In this document: positions 34,031 through 42,155 of the stretch, piece after piece | How positions within the stretch are numbered: the stretch's first letter is position 1 | How the letters are laid out: each line of letters starts with the position of its first letter | Assembly: GCA_003168375.1 (NCBI GenBank) | Contig: PMSI01000001.1 | Location: forward strand, 682,001 to 746,000 | Origin: Vulcanimicrobiota bacterium | GTDB taxonomy: Bacteria; Vulcanimicrobiota; Vulcanimicrobiia; Vulcanimicrobiales; Vulcanimicrobiaceae | Reading direction: 5' to 3' | DNA: 64,000 nucleotides | Position numbers and translations under genes: made by a program | The notes under the pieces: generated by a model | What the model was told of the DNA's origin: nothing | The model's input: only the letters and a program-made list of their open reading frames with translations | Databases searched by the model: none

Positions 34031-34795
34031 ATGCCGTCGAGCGGCCCCACGGCCACGGCGCCCCAGCGCGAGCGACGAGGCTACGCGCTTTGCACGGCGC
34101 CACGCTCGGGCAGCAACTGGGTGTGCGAACTACTCGCGAGCACCGGCGCGCTGGGCTATCCCCTGGAGTACTTCAACACGCTGGGCCGGCGCACGTTCAC
34201 CGATCCTGCGTACCCGAGCGATCCCGCAGCGCAGGCGCGCTACATCCTCGCGCACAGCACATCGCCGAACGGCGTGTACGGCGTCAAGCTCTTTCCGTGG
34301 CAGCACGACGCGGTCGCGGCGCACGTTCGCTGGAACGACGTGCTGCCCAACCTGCGCCTCGTCCATCTCGCTCGACGCGATCTCCTGGGACAAGCGCTCT
34401 CCGCGCTGCGCGCGCAGCAGACGAAGCAGTGGCGTTGGAACGTGACCGCTCACGGAGCGGCGCGTTACGACGGTGCCGGCATCGACGTGTGCCTGCAGAT
34501 GATCGTGCGCGAGTACGCCCGGTGGGAGCTGTACTTCGCGCGCAACGGCGTGCAGCCGCTGCGCCTGGTGTACGAGGACGTCATCGCTTCGCCGCAGTCG
34601 GCCGCCGACGGGGTGGCCGATCTGCTGCAGCTCGGCTACCGCCCTATCATCGATCCCGGCCGCGTGACCCTGAGGCCGCAGCGAGACGCGGTCACCGAAC
34701 AATGGCGCGCGCGGTTCCACGCCGAATTCGGAGACCTCGATCGCATCGATGCGTTGCGGCCGGATGCGAGTCCGGAACACGTCGCGCCGCGCTGA
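34031..34795 (+). CDS. Stf0-like sulfotransferase
   Basis: 254 residues. CTAPRSGSNWVCELLASTGALGYPLEYFN is the PAPS 5'-phosphate loop and following helix of Stf0-type sulfotransferases, and LVHLARRDLLGQALSALRAQQ is the 3'-phosphate-binding region. Stf0 sulfates trehalose in mycobacteria; the acceptor here is unknown, presumably a glycan or glycolipid. Begins 6 bp after boxR and is followed by a glycosyltransferase and an acetyltransferase, forming a decoration cassette unrelated to benzoate. Confidence 0.85.
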   Translation: MPSSGPTATAPQRERRGYALCTAPRSGSNWVCELLASTGALGYPLEYFNTLGRRTFTDPAYPSDPAAQARYILAHSTSPNGVYGVKLFPWQHDAVAAHVRWNDVLPNLRLVHLARRDLLGQALSALRAQQTKQWRWNVTAHGAARYDGAGIDVCLQMIVREYARWELYFARNGVQPLRLVYEDVIASPQSAADGVADLLQLGYRPIIDPGRVTLRPQRDAVTEQWRARFHAEFGDLDRIDALRPDASPEHVAPR

Positions 34796-34833
34796 AGCCC
34801 GCGTGATTCCGTGAGAAAGAGAGTGTCGACGGT

Positions 34834-35730
34834 TTGAGCCAAACGTTTGCCGCGGTGATCGGTCATGCCGACGAGCCCGAGATGCTGTGCAGTTGCATCG
34901 CGCACCACCTCGCGATCGGAGTCGACCGCATCTTCGTGTCGCTCAACCTGCCCGACGCGAAGAGCGAGCGCGTCGCGCGCGAGTTCGAAGGGACCGGCCG
35001 CGTGCGCGCGGCGCGCGTCGAATCGTTCACGGACGATCCGTTCCACTATTTCACCGCCGCAAAGGACGCCGTACTCGCGTGGGCGGATCCAGCCTGGATG
35101 ATGTTCGTCGACTCTGACGAGTTGTGGACGCCCGCGAGCGGCCGCATCCACGACACCGTGGGGCTCGACCACGCCGACCTCATCGACGTGCCGCTGTTCC
35201 AAGCGCCGCCGATCCGCGAAGCGGACGGCAGCATTCGCGCGATCGACACCGCTGATCTGCGTAACACGACCGTCGCGGCCTCGACCGAGGCGATGGATGC
35301 CGACTACCTCGCGCGCAATCCGGATTCGGCGGTCGTCATGGCGGGCGGCAGCAAGGTCCTGGTCCGGCCGGAGATCGTCGCCGAAGTCGGACGCGGCGCG
35401 CACGCCGTCACGACGCGCGTTGCGGAGCCGCGGCGCGGCAGCGTGTCCGACCTCGCGATCCTGCACTTCCCATTCACGTCGCGGGAACGTTTCCGCCGTA
35501 AAGTGGAGCGCGTCCGCGCGCGGCTCGCGCTGTACGGACACCGCTTTGGCCCGCGCCAGGCGTGGCACTGGCGCCGTTGGCTCGAGATCGACGACGCCGG
35601 GGGCCTCGACGCGGAGTTCGACCGCCAGCTCGTGGACGCAGCCGGCATCGCGGCGCTGCGCACGAAGGGCGTTCTCGCCACGCCGGCCGTCGTCTTCGCG
35701 CGCTGCGGCCCGACCGCGTGCGAACGCTAG
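34834..35730 (+). CDS. GT2/GT92-like glycosyltransferase
   Basis: 298 residues. Early GHADEPEMLCSCIAHHLAIGVDRIFVSLN and MMFVDSDELW (DxD-like metal site) match the Glyco_tranf_2_4/GT92 group that sits at conserved E..ML..W..HH-type starts. Later HFPFTSRERFRRKV fits the family. Probably adds a sugar to a cell-surface glycan. TTG 34834 chosen as start; the ribosome site is weak. Overlaps the next gene by 13 bp. Confidence 0.75.
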   Translation: MSQTFAAVIGHADEPEMLCSCIAHHLAIGVDRIFVSLNLPDAKSERVAREFEGTGRVRAARVESFTDDPFHYFTAAKDAVLAWADPAWMMFVDSDELWTPASGRIHDTVGLDHADLIDVPLFQAPPIREADGSIRAIDTADLRNTTVAASTEAMDADYLARNPDSAVVMAGGSKVLVRPEIVAEVGRGAHAVTTRVAEPRRGSVSDLAILHFPFTSRERFRRKVERVRARLALYGHRFGPRQAWHWRRWLEIDDAGGLDAEFDRQLVDAAGIAALRTKGVLATPAVVFARCGPTACER

Positions 35731-36410
35731 CGATCTTCGGCGGGAGCAGCAGCGGCCTCATCGTCGCCGCGTCGATCGCGCGGGCTGCCGCCGCCGGCGA
35801 AGACGTCGAGCTGATCGGATTTCTGAACGACCTCGTGCCGGCCGGCGACCGTATCGGCGGGTATCCCGTGCTCGGCAGGTTCGACGACTGGCGCGCGCTC
35901 GCGGAGCGGGTTCGCCTGGTGACCGCGTTCCGGCTCCCGGACCACGCTTTCGAGCGTCACGCGCGACTGCGATCGCTCGGCGTGCCGGAGGACCGATGGG
36001 AGACCGTGCGAGACCCGGCGGCGCTGGTGGATCCGAGCGCGCGCATCGGCCCCGGCTGCTACCTTGGCCCGAACGCGGTCATCGAGCACGGCGCCGAGCT
36101 TGGGCCGCACACGATCGTCCGGGCGGGCGCGTACGTGAGCCACGACGCCCGCGTCGGCGAGTTCGGATTCGTCGGGCCGAACGCGTCACTGCTCGGCCGG
36201 ACGGTGTGCGGTGTGGGCGTGCACGTCGGCGCGAACGCCGTGTGCCGGGAAGGGACGGTGGTCGGCGACTACGCCTTGATCGGCGTCGGAGCGGTCGTGG
36301 TCGGCGCCGTCGCTGCGGGGGCGCGCGTCGCGGGCAATCCGGCCCGTCCGCTCGGGCCCCGCCGAGACCCGGCAACCGGACCAAACGTCTCCGACGTGAC
36401 AGCATCATAG
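35718..36410 (+). CDS. NeuD-like sugar O-acyltransferase (hexapeptide repeat)
   Basis: 230 residues. N-terminal dinucleotide/substrate-binding-like segment (TLAIFGGSSSGLIVAASIARA), then left-handed beta-helix repeats from about residue 95 (IGPGCYLGPNAVIEHGAELGPHTIVRAG... and so on) with catalytic His in YVSHDARVGEF. This is the PglD/NeuD plan of acetyl-CoA-dependent sugar acetyltransferases. GTG start inside the preceding gene end. Last gene of the three-gene glycan cassette. Confidence 0.85.
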   Translation: MRTLAIFGGSSSGLIVAASIARAAAAGEDVELIGFLNDLVPAGDRIGGYPVLGRFDDWRALAERVRLVTAFRLPDHAFERHARLRSLGVPEDRWETVRDPAALVDPSARIGPGCYLGPNAVIEHGAELGPHTIVRAGAYVSHDARVGEFGFVGPNASLLGRTVCGVGVHVGANAVCREGTVVGDYALIGVGAVVVGAVAAGARVAGNPARPLGPRRDPATGPNVSDVTAS

Positions 36411-36430
36411 TGCTAGCAGGGAGCGCTCTC

Positions 36431-36442
36431 ATGCAGTATAAT
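36431..36442 (+). promoter_or_regulatory. boxC promoter -10 with ATGCA operator-like element
   Basis: ATGCAGTATAAT, with a perfect TATAAT at 36437-36442, matches ATGCATTATAAT upstream of boxD. Predicted start about 36449, just 2-3 bases before the boxC ATG at 36452, so the transcript would be nearly leaderless. No good -35 at 16-18 bp, suggesting need for an activator. ATAGTGC at 36407-36413 also recurs at 33144-33150. Confidence 0.5.
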
Positions 36443-36451
36443 TCATCTGCC

Positions 36452-38125
36452 ATGGTCACTGCGGACGCCCCGGCGGAGTCCGGCCTCGTCATCTTCGACG
36501 CCGCCCCGGAGCGCTATCGGCATTGGACGCTGAGCGTCGACGGGCGCGTCGCGACGCTCGCGCTCGACGTCGATGAAGATGCCGGGATCCGGCCCGGCTA
36601 CAAGCTCAAGTTGAACTCCTACGACTTGGGCGTCGACATCGAGTTCCGTGACGCGCTCGACCGCATCCGCTTCGAACGTCCCGAGGTTGCGTGCGTGGTC
36701 GTGACCAGCGCCAAGGACCGCTCGTTCTGCGCCGGCGCGAACATCTACATGCTCGGGACGTCTTCGCATCAGTGGAAAGTGAACTTCTGCAAGTTCACCA
36801 ACGAGACGCGCAACGGGATAGAAGACTCGAGCCGCCACGACGGGCTGCGGTTCGTCGCGGCAGTCAACGGTGCGTGTGCCGGCGGCGGCTACGAGATCGC
36901 GCTCGCCTGCGACGAGATCCTGATGATCGACGATCGCTCGACCGCCGTGAGTTTGCCCGAGGTGCCGCTGCTCGGCGTGCTGCCCGGGACCGGTGGCCTG
37001 ACGCGCGTCGTCGACAAGCGCAAGGTGCGCCGTGACGTCGCCGACCTGTTCTGCACGAACGCCGACGGCGTGCGCGCCGAGCGCGCGAAGGCGTGGAAGC
37101 TGGTCGACGCGATCGCCGCGCCGTCCGAGTTTGCGGCACTGGTGCGCGACCGCAGCGCTGCACAGGTCGCCGCCTCGCCGCGTCCCGCCGGTGCGCATGG
37201 GATCGCGCTGCGACCGCTGCAGCGAACGATCGACGCGCGCGGCTATCACTATTCGAACGTCGACGTCACGTTCGACCGCGAAGCCCGCACCGCGACGATC
37301 GTGGTGCGCGCGCCGAGCACCTCGCAGCCCGAGACGCCGGAGGCGATCGTGGCGGCCGGAGACACGTGGTGGCCGCTGGCGTTCGCCCGCGAGCTCGACG
37401 ACGCGATCCTGATGCTGCGCACCAACGAGCCGGAGCTCGGGCTGCTGTTGCTGCGCACCGAGGGCGACCCCGCAGCGGTGCTGGCAGTCGACCGTACGCT
37501 GCTCGCGCAGCGCGAGCACTGGCTGGTGCGCGAGACGATCGGTTTTCTGCGACGCGCGCTGGCTCGGCTCGACGTCACCTCCCGCAGCCTCTACGCGGTC
37601 GTCGACCGCGGTTCGTGCTTCGCCGGTACGCTGCTCGAGCTCGCGCTCGCGGCGGACCGCATCTACATGCTCGCCCTCGACGAAGGTGCCGAGGCGCCGA
37701 CGATCGCGCTCGGCGAGACGAACTTCGGACTCTATCCCGTCGTCAACGGGCTTTCGCGGCTCGATACGCGGTTCGAGGGCGATCTCGCGGCGTTCGCCGC
37801 GCTGAAAGCGGGCACCGGCTACCGCTACCGCGCGCAGGAGGCGCTCGAAGCCGGGCTGGTGACCGTCGCACCGGACGAGCTCGACTGGGACGACGAGATC
37901 CGGCTCGCGATCGAAGAACGCACGTCGCTCTCGCCGGACGCGCTGAGCGCGATGGAGGCGAACCTGCGTTTCCCCGGCCCCGAGACGCTCGAGACGAAGA
38001 TCTTCGGCCGCCTCTCAGCCTGGCAGAACTGGGTGTTCTACCGTCCCAACTCGACCGGCGAGCGCGGTGCGCTCAAGATCTTCGGAACCGGTTCGCGTCC
38101 CAGCTTCGACCAGGAACGAGTGTAA
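36452..38125 (+). CDS. boxC: Benzoyl-CoA-dihydrodiol lyase
   Basis: 557 residues, two crotonase-like halves. The first has the CoA oxyanion site (SFCAGANIYML and NGACAGGGYEIALACDE), and the second is more diverged (RGSCFAGTLLELALAAD). Length equals known BoxC (about 555). It cleaves 2,3-epoxybenzoyl-CoA with water to 3,4-dehydroadipyl-CoA semialdehyde and formate. ATG 36452 is used; an upstream in-frame ATG at 36431 lies inside the predicted promoter and is less likely. Confidence 0.95.
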   Translation: MVTADAPAESGLVIFDAAPERYRHWTLSVDGRVATLALDVDEDAGIRPGYKLKLNSYDLGVDIEFRDALDRIRFERPEVACVVVTSAKDRSFCAGANIYMLGTSSHQWKVNFCKFTNETRNGIEDSSRHDGLRFVAAVNGACAGGGYEIALACDEILMIDDRSTAVSLPEVPLLGVLPGTGGLTRVVDKRKVRRDVADLFCTNADGVRAERAKAWKLVDAIAAPSEFAALVRDRSAAQVAASPRPAGAHGIALRPLQRTIDARGYHYSNVDVTFDREARTATIVVRAPSTSQPETPEAIVAAGDTWWPLAFARELDDAILMLRTNEPELGLLLLRTEGDPAAVLAVDRTLLAQREHWLVRETIGFLRRALARLDVTSRSLYAVVDRGSCFAGTLLELALAADRIYMLALDEGAEAPTIALGETNFGLYPVVNGLSRLDTRFEGDLAAFAALKAGTGYRYRAQEALEAGLVTVAPDELDWDDEIRLAIEERTSLSPDALSAMEANLRFPGPETLETKIFGRLSAWQNWVFYRPNSTGERGALKIFGTGSRPSFDQERV

Positions 38126-38130
38126 GCACC

Positions 38131-39555
38131 GTGGCGATCGACTACGCCGAACGGATCCCGAACAACGTCGAGCTCTCGACGAATCGCACACTGCAGCGCG
38201 CCCTCGAACAGTGGCAGCCCGCGTTCTTGTCGTGGTGGAAGGAGATGGGACCGACCGATTTCAACGCGCTCGACGTCTATCTGCGCACCGCGATCTCGGT
38301 CGACACCAAAGGCTGGGCGAACTACGGCTACGTGCGGATGCCGGACTACCGCTGGGGGATCTTCCTGGCCGAACCGGAGGCGGACCGCCGCATCGGATTC
38401 GGCGACGATTTCGGCAACCCGGTGTGGCAGCAGGTTCCCGGCGAGTACCGCAGCCAGCTGCGGCGCCTCATCGTCACGCAGGGCGACACCGAGCCCGCGT
38501 CGGTCGAGCAGCAGCGGCTGCTCGGTCACACCGCGCCCTCGCTCTACGATCTGCGCAACTTGTTCCAGGTCAACGTGGAAGAAGGCCGTCACCTGTGGGC
38601 GATGGTCTACCTGCTGCACGCGTACTTCGGACGCGACGGACGCGAGGAGGCCGAAGAGCTGCTCGCGCGCCATTCCGGCGACGCCGACAATCCGCGCATC
38701 CTCGGTACGTTCAACGAGCCGATCACCGACTGGCTCTCGTTCTTCATGTTCACGTTCTTCACCGACCGCGACGGCAAGTTCCAGCTCAAGTCGTTCGCGG
38801 AGTCGAGCTTCGACCCGCTGGCGCGCACCTGCCGCTTCATGCTGACCGAAGAAGCGCACCACATGTTCGTCGGCGACACCGGGATCTCGCGCGTGACGAA
38901 GCGCACGCTCGAGGTGATGAAGGAGCTCGGCACCGACGAGCCGGCGGCGATCCGCCGCGCCGGCGCGCTCGATCTGCCGACGATCCAGCGATACTTGAAT
39001 TTCTGGTTCAGCTCGTCGCTCGATCTGTTCGGCTCCGAAGCCTCGTCGAACGCCGCCGCGTACTTCGCGCAGGGCATCAAAGGCCGCCCGGACGAGAAGA
39101 AGTACGATGACCATATCGTGCGCGACGCGACGTTCGAGCTCGACGTTCCCGACGGGAACGGCGGCGTGCGCCGGGAGAGCGTCGCGATGCGCAACGCGAT
39201 GAACGAGGTCGTGCGCAATTCGTACACCGAGGACTGCATGCGCGGTCTGAACCGCTGGAACAAATTGATCGAGGCGGCGGGTCACGCGTTCCGCTTCTCG
39301 CTGCCGAGCACGCGCTTCCGCCGCACGATCGGGAACTGGGCCGGCGTTCCGACCGACCCGTCGGGCCGCCCGATCGCGCAGGATGAATACGACGCGCAGG
39401 TCGCGTCGTGGCTGCCGAACGGCGACGACCGCGCGTTCGTCGCGAGCCTGATGCGGCGCGTCATCGAACCGGGGAAGATGGCTGCCTGGATCGCGCCGCC
39501 GGAGAAGGGCATCAAAGACCGGCCGGTCGACTACGAATACGTGCGCCTCGCCTGA
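38131..39555 (+). CDS. boxB: Benzoyl-CoA 2,3-epoxidase subunit B (diiron oxygenase)
   Basis: 474 residues. Diiron carboxylate site: NVEEGRHLW (E..H) and TEEAHHMFVGDTG (E..H) supply the two EXXH-type ligand sets. It epoxidises benzoyl-CoA with O2. The partner BoxA, which passes electrons from NADPH, is not found in this window. GTG 38131 six bases after the boxC stop. Conserved tail (GKMAAWIAPP...DYEYVRL). Confidence 0.95.
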   Translation: MAIDYAERIPNNVELSTNRTLQRALEQWQPAFLSWWKEMGPTDFNALDVYLRTAISVDTKGWANYGYVRMPDYRWGIFLAEPEADRRIGFGDDFGNPVWQQVPGEYRSQLRRLIVTQGDTEPASVEQQRLLGHTAPSLYDLRNLFQVNVEEGRHLWAMVYLLHAYFGRDGREEAEELLARHSGDADNPRILGTFNEPITDWLSFFMFTFFTDRDGKFQLKSFAESSFDPLARTCRFMLTEEAHHMFVGDTGISRVTKRTLEVMKELGTDEPAAIRRAGALDLPTIQRYLNFWFSSSLDLFGSEASSNAAAYFAQGIKGRPDEKKYDDHIVRDATFELDVPDGNGGVRRESVAMRNAMNEVVRNSYTEDCMRGLNRWNKLIEAAGHAFRFSLPSTRFRRTIGNWAGVPTDPSGRPIAQDEYDAQVASWLPNGDDRAFVASLMRRVIEPGKMAAWIAPPEKGIKDRPVDYEYVRLA

Positions 39556-39559
39556 GCGC

Positions 39560-39997
39560 ATGGCTGGACGAACGCACCTGACGCACACCCGCGTACGCTT
39601 CGGCGAGACCGACGCCGCGGGGATCGTGTTCTACCCGACGTTCTACACCTGGTTCGACGTGGGGACGTCGGGGCTGTTGCGCGCCGCGCTCGGCGAACTG
39701 CTCGGCGCCGACGGCCGGCCGCGCTGGCCGGTGCCGATCGTCGAGGCGAGCGCGCGGTTCAGCGTGCCGCTCTACTTCGACGACGCGATCGTGATCCGCT
39801 CGACCGTGGCCGAGCTCGGCACGAGTTCGTTGCGGATCGAACACGTCGTCCTGCGCGATGACATCGAGGTGGCCCGCGGCTTCGAGGTCCGCGTCCTCGT
39901 CGGCTACGACGGCGCGCGTATCGGCGCGCGGCCGCTCCCCGAGGAGATGCGCCGCGCGCTTTCGGAAAGCGTCTCGTCCGAGGACGAGGTCGCCTGA
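39560..39997 (+). CDS. 4-hydroxybenzoyl-CoA thioesterase-like (hotdog) protein
   Basis: 145 residues. RFGETDAAGIVFYPTFYTWFD is the acyl-CoA thioesterase signature with the catalytic Asp in TDAAG. Commonly encoded with box genes, where it may release free acid and CoA when benzoyl-CoA or dead-end esters build up. Begins 4 bp after boxB. Confidence 0.88.
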   Translation: MAGRTHLTHTRVRFGETDAAGIVFYPTFYTWFDVGTSGLLRAALGELLGADGRPRWPVPIVEASARFSVPLYFDDAIVIRSTVAELGTSSLRIEHVVLRDDIEVARGFEVRVLVGYDGARIGARPLPEEMRRALSESVSSEDEVA

Positions 39998-40009
39998 CGC
40001 CGAGCGTCA
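39995..40009 (+). other. Hairpin at the thioesterase stop codon
   Basis: TGACGC-CGA-GCGTCA is a perfect 6-bp stem with a 3-base loop starting at the thioesterase stop. No T-run follows, so it is not a standard terminator. It may protect or separate the upstream message before the binding-protein gene. Confidence 0.35.
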
Positions 40010-40050
40010 ATTCAACCTCACCACCCCACCATCAGGAGGTTAGCCGCCGG

Positions 40051-41316
40051 ATGATCTCTCGTCGTTCGCTTCTCGCAAGCGGCGCTGCCGCCGTCGCCGC
40101 CACCGCAGTGCCACGCTTCACGCTCGCCGCCGGTCCCGCCGCGACGGTGAAGATCGGCTTCATCGACTCCTTCAGCGGCATCTTCTCCGACATCGCCGCG
40201 ATTCACAAGGTCGGCGCGGAGCTGGCGCTCGCCGACATGAACGCGAAGGGGCGCGTCAAATTCGAGTTTGCCTTCGCCGACGACAACTCGAAGCCGGCGG
40301 TTGCGACGACCGAAGCGCGCCGGCTCGTCGGCCAGGAGAACGTCGACGTGCTGTTCGGGCTGACGTCGTCGGCCAACGGCCTCGCACTGGCGGCGCTCGC
40401 GAACGATCTCGGCACGTTCATGCTGGAGCTCGGTCCGCAAGACTCCTCGATCACCGGCGCCAAGGCCGGAAAGCTGACCTACCGCTTCTCGCCCAACAAC
40501 CACATGATGCTGCGGACGCTCTCCACGCGCGTGCTCGCGCTCGGCAAGAAGTGGTACTTCATCCAAGCCGACTACGCGTTCGGCAAGGACGCGTACAACG
40601 AGCTCTCCGCGATCCTCCAGCATGCCGGCGGCACCGAGATCGGTCACGACATCGTTGCGCTCGGCACCAGTGACTTCTCGTCGAACCTCACCAAGGCGCG
40701 CAACAGCGGCGCCGACGTGCTGATGCTCACCAACAGCGGGCTCGACGCCGCGAACGCCGCCAAGCAGTTCGTCGACTTCGGCCTGGGCAAGCGGATGAAG
40801 CTGGCCGGGATCAACCTCGAAGACTTCTACTACAAGGCGGTGCCGCTCGACGCGATCGCCGGAACGACGTTCCCGGTCGCGTGGACGCCGACGTGCTCCG
40901 ACGGCGCACGGCGGCTCACCGCCCGCCTGAAGAAGAACATCAACGTGCCGATCTCGTGGCGACACTACTTCGGCTACATGGGTGCGACGGCGCTGATGCA
41001 GCGCATCAGCAGTGCCGGCACCACCGACGCCGCCAAGCTCGCCGCCGCCTTCGAGAACTACTCGTTCGACGCGGCGAAGCCGAGCAAGTCGACGTTCCTG
41101 CCCTGGGACCACCAGCTCGCGCAGGACGTCTTCGCCGGCTCGGTCGTCACCCAGAAGCAGTTCGAGAAGACGCAGTTCATGTTCGACGTCGTGGGCGAGG
41201 TCTCGGCGGCCGACGCCGACGGCACCGCAAGCTCGCCGTGGTCGCTCGCAGCCAAAGCCGCGATCGCGAGTCAGACGATCACGCCGCGCCCGGGCTACAC
41301 GCCGAAGACGTTCTGA
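40051..41316 (+). CDS. ABC-transporter substrate-binding protein (branched-chain amino acid/aromatic type)
   Basis: 421 residues. Twin-arginine-like signal MISRRSLLASGAAAVAATAVP, then a type I periplasmic-binding fold (VKIGFIDSFSGIFSDIAAIHKVGAELALADMNAKG). Such LivK-like proteins in aromatic-degradation clusters bind benzoate-type acids. No permease or ATPase gene is next to it, so it must rely on transport genes elsewhere. Strong ribosome site AGGAGG. Probably delivers the substrate for the box pathway (inference). Confidence 0.85.
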   Translation: MISRRSLLASGAAAVAATAVPRFTLAAGPAATVKIGFIDSFSGIFSDIAAIHKVGAELALADMNAKGRVKFEFAFADDNSKPAVATTEARRLVGQENVDVLFGLTSSANGLALAALANDLGTFMLELGPQDSSITGAKAGKLTYRFSPNNHMMLRTLSTRVLALGKKWYFIQADYAFGKDAYNELSAILQHAGGTEIGHDIVALGTSDFSSNLTKARNSGADVLMLTNSGLDAANAAKQFVDFGLGKRMKLAGINLEDFYYKAVPLDAIAGTTFPVAWTPTCSDGARRLTARLKKNINVPISWRHYFGYMGATALMQRISSAGTTDAAKLAAAFENYSFDAAKPSKSTFLPWDHQLAQDVFAGSVVTQKQFEKTQFMFDVVGEVSAADADGTASSPWSLAAKAAIASQTITPRPGYTPKTF

Positions 41317-41339
41317 GCGGAGGGAGCGAACGGGGCGGA

Positions 41340-42155
41340 ATGGCTCTCGACCCGTCGCTCCTCCTGTTCGTGCCGGCCGACCGGCCGGAGCGGTTCGGGA
41401 AAGCGCTCGCGTCCGGCGCGAGCGGCGCGATCCTCGACCTCGAGGACGCCGTCGCGCCGGACCGCAAGGCGTACGCGCGCGAACAGGTCCGCGTGTTCCT
41501 GGATGCGAGCGCCGATCTCGCGAACGTCGCGGTGCGCGTCAACCCGCCGCATACGCCCGACGGCGATGCGGACCTCGTGATGCTCGCCTCGGCACGGCGC
41601 GTCGGCGCGGTGGTCGTGCCGAAGGTCGGCGCGGTCGGCGACTGCGCGCTCGTCGCCGAGATCGCCGGCGATCTCCCCCAGATCGTTCTGATCGAGTCGG
41701 CGCGCGGTCTCGCGCGCTGCGAGGCGATCGCCGCCGCGCCGAACGTGTTCGCGCTCGCTTTCGGCCCGTACGATCTCGCCGCCGAGCTCGGCGGCTCGTC
41801 GGACGCCGACGTGATGGACGTGCACCGTGCGCGGATGCTCGTCGCGGCGCGCGCTGCCCAATGCTGGGCGATCGACGGTCCGTCGCGCGAGTACGGCGAC
41901 GCGGCGATCCCAGCGCGCGACGCCGAGCGCGCCCGCCGCATGGGCTACGACGGCAAGCTGCTGATCCACCCCGCGCAGCTCGCCCCGGTGCGCGCCGCGT
42001 TCACACCGTCAGCCGACGAGATCGCCTACGCGCGCCGCGTCGTCGAAGCGGCGGCACGTTCGAACCCGGCGGTCCTCGACGGCACGATGATCGACCCGCC
42101 GATCGAGGCCGCCGCCCTTCGCGTCCTCCGCCGCGCCGGAGCTTTGTCATCCTGA
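41340..42155 (+). CDS. CitE/HpcH-HpaI-family CoA-ester lyase
   Basis: 271 residues. TIM-barrel with LLLFVPADRPERFGKAL, GAILDLEDAVAPDRK (Mg-binding acidic residues), VRVN, VLIESARGL (Glu ligand), AFGPYDLAAELG and LLIHPAQLAPVR. This is the citrate/malyl/citramalyl-CoA lyase family. With a CaiB-type CoA transferase and MaoC hydratase close by it could be a citramalyl-CoA lyase, as in itaconate use, or malyl-CoA lyase. Ends in a 9-bp convergent overlap with the next gene. Confidence 0.87.
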   Translation: MALDPSLLLFVPADRPERFGKALASGASGAILDLEDAVAPDRKAYAREQVRVFLDASADLANVAVRVNPPHTPDGDADLVMLASARRVGAVVVPKVGAVGDCALVAEIAGDLPQIVLIESARGLARCEAIAAAPNVFALAFGPYDLAAELGGSSDADVMDVHRARMLVAARAAQCWAIDGPSREYGDAAIPARDAERARRMGYDGKLLIHPAQLAPVRAAFTPSADEIAYARRVVEAAARSNPAVLDGTMIDPPIEAAALRVLRRAGALSS

